DNA from: an uncultured Bacilli bacterium
GTDB lineage: Bacteria > Bacillota_I > Bacilli_A > RF39 > UBA660
NCBI GenBank assembly: GCA_944372275.1
Contig: CALVYO010000084.1
Span: forward strand, 1 to 5,814
Length of the DNA: 5,814 bases
Reading direction: 5' to 3'
The notes beneath the pieces are model-generated. The model was not told the DNA's origin and ran no database searches. It worked only from the letters and a program-made list of their open reading frames with translations. Positions 1 to 5,106 of this stretch are shown one piece after another; position 1 is the stretch's first letter, and each line of letters begins with the position of its first letter. The position numbers and the translations under genes were made by a program.

Positions 1-450
1 ATTGAAAGAATTGTTACTTTTTCTGGTGAAAATATTGAAGATAAACGAAATGTTTTAGTTAAAATAGGTACTGATGCCAAAGAGGTATTAGAACAATTAA
101 AATTAAAAGAGGATAGTATTATTGTAGCCGGTGGACCTATGATGGGTAATAAAGTAGATGATTTAGTTATATCTGCTAATCTAAACTGTGTTTTAGCTTT
201 AAACAATAATATTGATATACCTAGTATTTGTTTAAAGTGTGGCAAATGTGTTGAAGTTTGTCCTGCTAAATTAAGTCCTGTTTTAATTATGAAAACGAAA
301 TATAAAAAAGAAAAAGATATTAAAAAATTTAAAAAACTACATCCAGAAAGATGTATTGAATGTGGTTTATGTTCTTATATTTGTCCTGCTAATCTTTTAG
401 TAAGAGAAAGAGTAAGAGATGCTAAAAATTTAGTAAGGGGGGATAAATAA
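1..450 (+). CDS. rnfC: Ion-translocating electron transport complex subunit RnfC, C-terminal part (5' truncated by window)
   Basis: The reading frame is open from base 1 and gives 149 residues before TAA, so the N-terminal part (flavin/NADH-binding region) lies outside the window. RnfC is the soluble iron-sulfur subunit of the Rnf complex, which couples ferredoxin:NAD+ electron transfer to ion pumping at the cytoplasmic membrane. What is seen: an AGGPMMG motif (bases 127-147) typical of the RnfC soluble-ligand-binding fold, then two ferredoxin-type [4Fe-4S] clusters. Cluster 1 cysteine codons start at 229, 238, 247 and 259; cluster 2 at 352, 361, 370 and 382. Both have CxxCxxCxxxCP spacing, and the second is preceded by LHPERCIECG, as usual near the RnfC end. 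The stop overlaps the next start by one base (TAATG), so rnfC and rnfD are translationally coupled. A methionine at 139 is internal to the conserved GGPMMG motif and is not the start. Confidence 0.93.
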   Translation: MERIVTFSGENIEDKRNVLVKIGTDAKEVLEQLKLKEDSIIVAGGPMMGNKVDDLVISANLNCVLALNNNIDIPSICLKCGKCVEVCPAKLSPVLIMKTKYKKEKDIKKFKKLHPERCIECGLCSYICPANLLVRERVRDAKNLVRGDK

Positions 451-1835
451 TGGGACCATTTTTAAGAAGTAAATATAAAACTAATCGAATAATGTTTAAT
501 TTATTGATTGCTTTAATTCCTTTATTTATATTTAGTTTTTCTAAAAATTGTTTTAATCCATATCGGTTAGGATTAATAAGTTTTATCGATATGTTCGATC
601 CAATTGTAAATGTTATTATTGCATCATTAACTTCTTTTGTTATTGAAGTTATATATGCTTTGATATTAAGAAAAAAGAATTATATTAAAAATGCATATGC
701 TTTTTTCCCTGGATTATTTTTGGCCTTAATATTACCACTTCATACACCTATTTATATTTTAGTAATTGGTAGTGCTATAGCAAGTATTAGTAAATTAATA
801 TTTGGTGGTTTTGGTAAAAACTTATTTAATCCTGCTTTAGTAGGTTATTTAGTAATTATGTTATTTTTCTCTAGTATTTTAACTACTGATAATTATTTTA
901 ATGCTTATGAACTAGATACAATTAGTAAGGCTACACCATTAACTAATGCTTCAATGGTAACAGGAATTGGTAATTATGATCAATTGGTTAAACCATATGG
1001 TGATTTATCTGATTTCTTTATTGGAACGATACCGGGTAGTTTTATTGAGACTAGTGCTTTGTTATGTTTAGTAGCCTATTTATTTTTAAGTTTTACTAAG
1101 ACTATAAAATGGCGTATACCTTTAATCTATATAACTACAGTATTTATATTAACCTTAGGAATTAGTAGGTTATTAGGTGAGGGATTTTATTATCCATTAT
1201 TTCATATATTAAGTGGTGGATTGATGTTTGGTAGTATATTTATGGCGACTGATCCTGTTACAAGTGCTGTAACACCTGTTGGCCAAATATTACAAGGAAT
1301 TTTATTAGGAATTATAACAGTTATATTTAGATTTACTGGTGTTGAAGGAGTGGCATTTAGTATATTAATTGTTAATCCATTTGTTATTTTATTAGATAAA
1401 ATCGGAGTACAATCCAGATTTAAATTTATTAAATCAGTTATTTGGTTTTTATTAATAGTAATAGTAGTAATAATTACAATTTTCTTACTTGCTTCTTCAA
1501 GAAGAGTAGAAGGTAATTTAGATCCTAATTTTGAAGTTATAAGTAGAGAAAAAGTAAGTAATCAAATTATTTATAATGTTTCACAAAAAGGATATGGTGG
1601 TAGAATAAAAGCAGAAGTGACTTTTGAAAATGACCAGATAGTTAATATTGAAATTACTTCTCATCACGAAACACCTAATAGATATCAATTAGTTATTGAT
1701 GAAGATTATTTAAATAAATTAATAAGTAATCAAAATGATTTAGAAAATTTAGATACTATAAGTACTGCAACAGTTACGTCTAATGCTTTAAAGAAATTAG
1801 TTACAAATGTGATAGAATATGAAAAATCAAATTAA
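450..1835 (+). CDS. rnfD: RnfD fused to a short RnfG-like FMN-binding domain
   Basis: This 461-residue protein is about 130 residues longer than a normal RnfD. Residues 1 to about 322 are RnfD: a chain of hydrophobic membrane segments, the GGFGKNLFNPA block (119-129), a covalent-FMN site DTISKATPL (156-164, T162) and ATDPVTSAVTP (266-276). A further membrane segment at about 329-348 is followed by a domain resembling the RnfG/FMN_bind family: KGYGG (380-384), the strand IVNIEITSHHETP (397-409, matching the family's ETPG region) and a second flavin-attachment motif DTISTATVTS (435-444, T441). Residues 326-461 thus look like a compact RnfG with its own membrane anchor. In both flavinylation motifs the usual Gly of S-G-A-T is replaced (K160, T439). 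The start is well supported: an AAGGGGGG ribosome binding site lies 7 bases upstream, inside rnfC. RnfD carries electrons through the membrane part of the complex. The fusion is my inference from length and motifs; a terminator follows directly. Confidence 0.9.
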   Translation: MGPFLRSKYKTNRIMFNLLIALIPLFIFSFSKNCFNPYRLGLISFIDMFDPIVNVIIASLTSFVIEVIYALILRKKNYIKNAYAFFPGLFLALILPLHTPIYILVIGSAIASISKLIFGGFGKNLFNPALVGYLVIMLFFSSILTTDNYFNAYELDTISKATPLTNASMVTGIGNYDQLVKPYGDLSDFFIGTIPGSFIETSALLCLVAYLFLSFTKTIKWRIPLIYITTVFILTLGISRLLGEGFYYPLFHILSGGLMFGSIFMATDPVTSAVTPVGQILQGILLGIITVIFRFTGVEGVAFSILIVNPFVILLDKIGVQSRFKFIKSVIWFLLIVIVVIITIFLLASSRRVEGNLDPNFEVISREKVSNQIIYNVSQKGYGGRIKAEVTFENDQIVNIEITSHHETPNRYQLVIDEDYLNKLISNQNDLENLDTISTATVTSNALKKLVTNVIEYEKSN

Positions 1836-1850
1836 TTTTTGATTTTTTTT
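1822..1850 (+). terminator. Intrinsic terminator of the rnf genes
   Basis: A perfect 10-bp stem (AAAAATCAAA at 1822-1831 with TTTGATTTTT at 1838-1847) has a 6-base loop and runs into eight T (1843-1850). The rnfD stop codon (1833-1835) lies in the loop. The stem is nearly all A:T, so it may be leaky, but the perfect pairing followed by a T run right at the gene end is persuasive. Confidence 0.7.
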
Positions 1851-1863
1851 GATAAAAAAAAGG

Positions 1864-1906
1864 AAATCACTAACTTTTGGCTAATATAACTAATAGGAGG
1901 TGATTT
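1864..1906. promoter_or_regulatory. Inverted repeat around a weak -10 box upstream of the Rpn-family gene
   Basis: AAATCAC (1864-1870) is the exact reverse complement of GTGATTT (1900-1906). The right arm overlaps the ribosome binding site AGGAGGTGAT (1895-1904). Between the arms lie a -10-like TATAAC (1885-1890) and a direct repeat CTAATA (1881-1886, 1890-1895). No convincing -35 is visible. If transcription starts upstream of 1864, the RNA could fold and hide the ribosome binding site. If it starts from TATAAC, near 1897, the repeat could only act as DNA, for example as an operator. Both readings are inference. Confidence 0.35.
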
Positions 1907-1908
1907 AA

Positions 1909-2760
1909 ATAAAGAAGTTCTATACGGCAAAATATGAACCGATATTTATGAGAACAGTAGTTAAACCAAATATTTTAAAGCCATTATTAGAACATATTTT
2001 AGAAAAAGAAATAATAGAATTAGAAATATTAAATCCAAATTTAATTCAAGATTATTTTAGATTACGTGGTCAACGATTAGATTTGTTAGTAAAAACAAAA
2101 GATGAAATAATCAATGTCGAATTAAATACTAATTATAGTGAAGAGATATTAATAAGGAACTTACATTATATTTTTAAATTGGCTAGTGAAAATACAGAAA
2201 GAGGAAATAAATATAAAGTAAAAAATAAGATAGTTCAAATAAATTTAAATTTTATAAATAGTAAATATGAAAAATGTGAATATTTATTATATGATAAAAA
2301 ACACGAAATAGAATTAACAGATTACATCAAAATATGCAATATAGGTATAGACAAATATATAGAAAACTATTATAATAATAGTAAGAAGTTTACCAAAGGT
2401 GAAGAATTGGTAATAATGTTAGATTTAAATAAAAAAGAATTAGAAGAACTATCAGAAAAGAGTGATATAGTGGATAATTTTAAAGAAGATGTAATAAAAG
2501 CCAATGAAGATAAATTAGTAGTAGATTGGATAAGTCGTGAAGAAGAACAAAAACAATATGAAGAAGTAATGTATGAAAAGGGAATTAATCAAGGAATTAT
2601 CCAAGGCAAACAACAAGGCTTGAAAGAAGGTATTACTCAAGGAATCGAACAAAATAAACAAGAAACTGCTAAAAAGATGTTAGAATTAAAAATGGATTTA
2701 GAAACAATTAGTAAAGTCACAGGTTTAACTATGGAAGAAATTGAAAGTTTAAGAAATTAA
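1909..2760 (+). CDS. Rpn family recombination-promoting nuclease / PD-(D/E)XK putative transposase, probable ATA start
   Basis: This is a 283-residue member of the Rpn/PDDEXK_2 group (often annotated as putative transposase or recombination-promoting nuclease), whose members are DNA endonucleases promoting RecA-independent recombination. The nuclease core is visible as D58 (RLDLLVK) followed by E71-L72-N73 (INVELNTNY), a PD-(D/E)XK layout with Asn where E. coli Rpn proteins usually have Gln. The C-terminus has the family's glycine-every-fourth-residue tail (GINQGIIQGKQQG, ending near residue 245) and then the helical motif ITGL-like (SKVTGLTMEEIESL). The first ATG is at 1948 and has no ribosome binding site. 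The in-frame codons 1909-1947 read (M)KKFYTAKYEPIF, which is the usual family N-terminus, and AGGAGG (1895-1900) stands 8 bases before ATA at 1909. I therefore place the start at ATA; a conservative annotation would begin at 1948. It stands alone between two conserved operons and ends in its own terminator, as expected of an accessory insertion. Whether it is active is unknown. Confidence 0.85.
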   Translation: MKKFYTAKYEPIFMRTVVKPNILKPLLEHILEKEIIELEILNPNLIQDYFRLRGQRLDLLVKTKDEIINVELNTNYSEEILIRNLHYIFKLASENTERGNKYKVKNKIVQINLNFINSKYEKCEYLLYDKKHEIELTDYIKICNIGIDKYIENYYNNSKKFTKGEELVIMLDLNKKELEELSEKSDIVDNFKEDVIKANEDKLVVDWISREEEQKQYEEVMYEKGINQGIIQGKQQGLKEGITQGIEQNKQETAKKMLELKMDLETISKVTGLTMEEIESLRN

Positions 2761-2769
2761 ACTTTTTTT
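2744..2769 (+). terminator. Intrinsic terminator of the Rpn-family gene
   Basis: A perfect 9-bp stem (AAAGTTTAA at 2744-2752 with TTAAACTTT at 2757-2765) is closed by a GAAA tetraloop and followed by a seven-T run (2763-2769). The stop codon TAA (2758-2760) is part of the 3' arm. Confidence 0.75.
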
Positions 2770-2782
2770 GTTAATAATGTCA

Positions 2783-2788
2783 TATATT
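2783..2788 (+). promoter_or_regulatory. Possible -10 box for the spoIVFA-spoIVFB pair
   Basis: TATATT matches the sigma-A -10 consensus at five of six bases and lies 17 bases before the chosen start, the same distance as for obg. No -35 is recognisable at 16-18 bases upstream. Read as CATATATT (2781-2788) it also partly resembles a sigma-E -10 element, which would suit a sporulation operon, but no matching sigma-E -35 is present. Low confidence. Confidence 0.25.
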
Positions 2789-2805
2789 TATTTAGGTGAA
2801 TGAAT

Positions 2806-3333
2806 ATGATAAAAAAATCCACAGCAATAAAATTTTTAACTTTAGTTATTTTAACTATGATTACATTAATTTTATTAAAAAATAATCAATTTAAAACAAC
2901 TTTTTACAAATATGTTTATAATGATAATATTAATTTTGCTAGTATAAATAAATGGTATGAAAGTAAATTTGGATCTTCATTACCTTTTAGTAAATATTTT
3001 GAAGATGTTACCCCTGTTTTTAATGAAAAGTTAAATTATAAAGAAAAAAATAAATATAAAGATGGCGTTGCATTAACAGTTGATGATGATTATTTAGTTC
3101 CAGCACTCGATTCTGGAATAGTGATTTTTATTGGTGAAAAAGAAGGATATGGAAATACAATTATTATTCAACAAGAAAATGGTGTTGATTTATGGTATTC
3201 TAATTTAAAAGAAATTAATTTAAAACTTTACGATTATATAAAAGAAGGTAGTTTAATAGGTGTATCTAATAGTAGTTTATATTTGGTATTTACTAAAGAT
3301 GGTGAGGTAGTTGATTACCAAGAATATATTTAA
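2806..3333 (+). CDS. spoIVFA: SpoIVFA-like membrane protein with degenerate M23/LytM domain
   Basis: The protein has 175 residues, with a membrane anchor at about 9-25 and an extracytoplasmic region ending in an M23 (LytM-like) fold at about 84-175: DDDYLVPALDSGIVIFIGEK, EGYGNTIIIQQENGVDLWYSNL, IKEGSLIG. The catalytic metal ligands of true M23 peptidases are missing: the HxxxD position reads YKDGVALT and the HxH position reads YLVF, so it should not be an active hydrolase. This is the known state of SpoIVFA, which in B. subtilis anchors and regulates the protease SpoIVFB in the outer forespore membrane. The next gene encodes that protease, overlapping by 23 bases, and the order spoIVFA-spoIVFB-rplU-ysxB-rpmA is that of B. 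subtilis, which supports the call more than sequence alone. It is shorter than the B. subtilis protein. ATG 2806 is preferred to ATG 2800 because AGGTGA (2794-2799) sits 6 bases before 2806 but touches 2800. Confidence 0.8.
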   Translation: MIKKSTAIKFLTLVILTMITLILLKNNQFKTTFYKYVYNDNINFASINKWYESKFGSSLPFSKYFEDVTPVFNEKLNYKEKNKYKDGVALTVDDDYLVPALDSGIVIFIGEKEGYGNTIIIQQENGVDLWYSNLKEINLKLYDYIKEGSLIGVSNSSLYLVFTKDGEVVDYQEYI

Positions 3334-4024
3334 AATCCATTTTTTATTTTATATAATCGGTTTAATTTGTTTTTTAACCGGTAATTTTAAAAATTTTATT
3401 ATATTTAGTTCAATTATAATTGTTCATGAATTAGGTCATATTATAGGTGCTTTAATTTATAAATGGAAAATTGAAAAGATAATATTATTGCCATTTGGTG
3501 GCATTACGATATTTAATGAAAATATCGATAAGTCATTAAAAGAAGAATTCATAATAGCCATATTAGGTCCCTTATTTCAATTTATATTTTATTTATTATA
3601 TAAGGATAATGAAATATTTAATTACTATAATATAGCAATACTATTATTTAATTTATTACCGATATATCCTTTAGATGGTAGTAAAATATTTAATGTTTTG
3701 TTTAATTTATTTTTACCATATAAATTAAGTCATATAATAATTATTATATTATCTTTTATATTTATATTTTTATTATGTTTATATAAAATAGATTTATCTT
3801 TAATTTTAATTTTTATAATAGTCGAATTATTTAAAGAAATTATTAAACATAAATATTATTTCAATAAATTTTTATTAGAAAGATACTTGAATGATAACAA
3901 TTATAAAAAACATAAAGTTATAAAAAAAATAACGAGTATGAAAAAACAAACTAAACACATTTTTAAAATAAATAATAAATTTTATACGGAAAAAGAAATT
4001 ATTAAAAATATGTTTGACAAATAA
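3311..4024 (+). CDS. spoIVFB: SpoIVFB-like M50 site-2 intramembrane metalloprotease
   Basis: This protein of about 237 residues is an M50 family protease. The zinc motif HELGH (39-43: H39, E40, H43) sits in the second hydrophobic segment, the third zinc ligand D122 is in NLLPIYPLDGSK (114-125), and ILGPLFQ (84-90) matches the conserved intervening segment. Hydrophobic segments lie at about 11-23, 28-50, 80-97, 105-119 and 140-175. SpoIVFB cleaves pro-sigma-K in the mother-cell-derived membrane late in sporulation; that role is inferred from family and context. The basic tail (about 180-237) is too short for the C-terminal CBS domain of B. subtilis SpoIVFB. No ATG is available near the N-terminus. 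The TTG at 3311 is inside spoIVFA and has GTGAGG only 4 bases upstream, so the exact start is uncertain (ATT at 3314 is better spaced). Translational coupling to spoIVFA is likely. The -35 box of the rplU promoter lies in its last codons. Confidence 0.87.
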   Translation: MITKNIFKIHFLFYIIGLICFLTGNFKNFIIFSSIIIVHELGHIIGALIYKWKIEKIILLPFGGITIFNENIDKSLKEEFIIAILGPLFQFIFYLLYKDNEIFNYYNIAILLFNLLPIYPLDGSKIFNVLFNLFLPYKLSHIIIIILSFIFIFLLCLYKIDLSLILIFIIVELFKEIIKHKYYFNKFLLERYLNDNNYKKHKVIKKITSMKKQTKHIFKINNKFYTEKEIIKNMFDK

Positions 4025-4042
4025 AGGGAAGTGTGCTAAAAT
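4014..4042 (+). promoter_or_regulatory. Strong sigma-A promoter of the rplU operon
   Basis: A perfect -35 TTGACA (4014-4019) and a -10 TAAAAT (4037-4042) are separated by exactly 17 bases. The -10 is extended by TG at 4034-4035 (TGCTAAAAT). It is the best promoter in the window. The -35 lies inside the end of spoIVFB, so the ribosomal genes are transcribed independently of the sporulation pair. The predicted RNA start is near 4048. Confidence 0.87.
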
Positions 4043-4046
4043 TAAG

Positions 4047-4136
4047 AACTGTGTAGAGACCTCTCTACAACCGCACAGAAAAGGTTTAAAGAATAATCAC
4101 CTTAATGGCGAGTCTGAGATTAAAGGAGGTAAAAAA
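4047..4136 (+). promoter_or_regulatory. Ribosomal protein L21 leader (autoregulatory 5' UTR)
   Basis: About 90 bases between the promoter and rplU hold structured, higher-GC sequence of the kind known as the Bacillota L21 leader. Element 1 is a two-part stem: CTGTG (4049-4053) with CACAG (4074-4078), and inside it TAGAG (4054-4058) with CTCTA (4063-4067) around loop ACCT. Element 2 is CCTTAAT (4100-4106), which can pair with ATTAAAGG (4119-4126) with one bulged A. This would cover the first G residues of the ribosome binding site AAAGGAGGT (4122-4130). The expected role is feedback control of rplU-prp-rpmA by free L21. The family call is from memory of the conserved sequence (ACCTCTC..ACAACCGCACAG, CACCTTAATGG, GAGTCTGAGATTAA); I could not run a covariance model. 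Confidence 0.8.
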
Positions 4137-4439
4137 ATGAAAGCAATAATTGAAACAGGTGGCAAACAATACTATGTTGAAGAAGGTTCAGTAATCTATG
4201 TTGAAAAATTAGATGTTGAAGCAGGCAAAAAAGTTGTATTTGACAAAGTATTAATGATTAATGATGTTCCTGGTCATCCTTATTTAAGTAATGTAACAGT
4301 AGAGGGTGAAGTTGTTAAACACGGTAAAGACAAAAAAATTAAAGTATTTAAATATAATCCTAAGAAAAAATACCGTAAAACTCAAGGACATCGTCAACCT
4401 TATACTAAAGTAGAAATTAAGAAAATAATTGAAAAATAA
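4137..4439 (+). CDS. rplU: 50S ribosomal protein L21
   Basis: A complete 100-residue L21, normal length for the family. It starts MKAIIETGGKQYYVEEG, carries the central VLMINDV segment and ends with the signature FKYNPKKKYRKTQGHRQPYT (71-90), which binds 23S rRNA. ATG 4137 has an excellent ribosome binding site (AAAGGAGGT, 7 bases from GGAGG to the start). An open frame extends upstream to 4014, but that stretch is the promoter and leader RNA and has no protein similarity. It is the first gene of the rplU-prp-rpmA operon, with one base of overlap with prp. Confidence 0.98.
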   Translation: MKAIIETGGKQYYVEEGSVIYVEKLDVEAGKKVVFDKVLMINDVPGHPYLSNVTVEGEVVKHGKDKKIKVFKYNPKKKYRKTQGHRQPYTKVEIKKIIEK

Positions 4440-4729
4440 TGATTAAAGTAAGTATTAAAGAAAAACAAATAGTAATAAAGGGACACGCTAATTATGATGA
4501 ACTAGGGAAAGACATAGTTTGTGCATCCGTATCATCGATGGTAATTACTACAGTTAATGCTATATTAAGAATTGATAATGAAGCAATTAAATATAGTGAT
4601 AACGATGGTGTTATTATTGATATTATTAAAGATAATGAAATAGTTAATAAATTGATAATTAATTTAATTAGTTTATTAGAAGATTTAAAAAAACAATACC
4701 CTAAATATATAGAAATAAGGAGGTGTTAA
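4439..4729 (+). CDS. prp: Ribosomal-processing cysteine protease Prp (YsxB family)
   Basis: A 96-residue protein of the Prp/YsxB family, the cysteine protease that removes the N-terminal extension of ribosomal protein L27 in Bacillota and allows ribosome assembly. The catalytic pair is present: H16 in KGHANYDELGKDIVC and C28 in DIVCASVS, spaced 12 residues apart as in the family. The rest is short alternating strand and helix, ending in KYIEIRRC. The ATG at 4439 shares its A with the rplU stop (TAATG). No ribosome binding site is visible just upstream, so translation probably depends on coupling to rplU. Its substrate gene rpmA follows 2 bases later, and the rpmA ribosome binding site is inside the last codons of prp. 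Confidence 0.95.
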   Translation: MIKVSIKEKQIVIKGHANYDELGKDIVCASVSSMVITTVNAILRIDNEAIKYSDNDGVIIDIIKDNEIVNKLIINLISLLEDLKKQYPKYIEIRRC

Positions 4730-4731
4730 TT

Positions 4732-5022
4732 GTGTTAAAATTGATGCAATTAAATATACAATTATTTGCTCACAAAAAAGGACAAGGTTCTACTAAAAAT
4801 GGCCGTGATTCAATATCTAAAAGATTAGGTGCCAAAGCTAGTGATGGTGAGTACGTAACAGGTGGATCTATTTTATATCGTCAAAGAGGAACTAAAGTAT
4901 ATCCAGGCGTTAATGTTGGAATTGGTTCTGATGATACTGTTTATGCTAAAATAGATGGATACGTTAAATTTGAAAGAGTTGGAAAAGATAAAAAACAAGT
5001 AAGTGTTTACGCTACTAAATAG
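4732..5022 (+). CDS. rpmA: 50S ribosomal protein L27 with Prp-cleaved N-terminal extension
   Basis: A complete L27 of 96 residues from a GTG start. The core is unmistakable: KKGQGSTKNGRDSISKRLGAK, then VTGGSILYRQRGTKVYPGVNVG and the DGYVKFERVGKDKKQVSVY end. L27 sits near the peptidyl-transferase centre. The N-terminus MLKLMQLNIQLF precedes AHKKG. It matches the Bacillota extension cut by Prp before Ala (known motif LxLQFF|A), so mature L27 should begin AHKKGQGS. The extension is about 12 residues here versus 9 in Staphylococcus aureus. GTG 4732 is chosen because AGGAGG (4718-4723) is 8 bases away. ATG 4744 would give an 8-residue extension but is 20 bases from that site, and GTG 4723 lies within the ribosome binding site. 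Confidence 0.97.
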   Translation: MLKLMQLNIQLFAHKKGQGSTKNGRDSISKRLGAKASDGEYVTGGSILYRQRGTKVYPGVNVGIGSDDTVYAKIDGYVKFERVGKDKKQVSVYATK

Positions 5023-5037
5023 TTTTTTATCTTTTTT
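4983..5037 (+). terminator. Intrinsic terminator of the rplU-prp-rpmA operon
   Basis: A perfect 14-bp stem (AAAAGATAAAAAAC at 4983-4996 with GTTTTTTATCTTTT at 5022-5035) encloses 25 bases that include a small GTAA/TTAC hairpin (4999-5010). A T run to 5037 follows. The 5' arm lies in rpmA coding sequence and the 3' arm starts on the last base of the TAG stop. The large loop is unusual, but a perfect 14-bp match placed here is unlikely by chance. Confidence 0.65.
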
Positions 5038-5077
5038 AAATAAATATTTACAAATAAAGAACAAAATTAAAAAAAAT

Positions 5078-5093
5078 ATGGTATAATTACCAT
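5078..5093 (+). promoter_or_regulatory. Extended -10 promoter within a palindrome, upstream of the receiver gene
   Basis: TATAAT (5082-5087) is a perfect -10 with the extension TG at 5079-5080 (TGGTATAAT). No good -35 lies 17 bases upstream, as is common with extended -10 promoters. The -10 is the heart of a perfect inverted repeat, ATGGTA (5078-5083) with TACCAT (5088-5093) around TAAT, which could be an operator. The expected RNA start near 5094 leaves a leader of only about 13 bases that begins with the ribosome binding site AGAGG. Confidence 0.7.
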
Positions 5094-5106
5094 AGAGGTA
5101 GATTAT

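Noticed and set aside
2578..2650. Gly-x-x-x repeats in the Rpn-family protein taken as a membrane helix or tandem repeat element
   Set aside because: The segment is rich in Gln, Lys and Glu, not hydrophobic, and is the usual C-terminal tail of this family.
2759..2790. Sigma-E promoter before spoIVFA
   Set aside because: CATATATT only partly fits the -10 and no sigma-E -35 is found at the right distance, so I list only a weak generic -10.
2800..2805. ATG 2800 as the spoIVFA start
   Set aside because: The ribosome binding site AGGTGA abuts it; ATG 2806 has proper spacing.
4014..4136. Upstream extension of the rplU frame by 41 codons
   Set aside because: This stretch contains the -35 and -10 boxes and the L21 leader. 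The strong ribosome binding site and family alignment fix the start at 4137.
5047..5052. TTTACA as -35 for the receiver promoter
   Set aside because: It is 29 bases from the -10, far outside the usable range.
4873..5064. Minus-strand open frame of 63 codons opposite rpmA
   Set aside because: It is antisense to the well-identified L27 gene, has no ribosome binding site or family resemblance, and crosses the predicted terminator.
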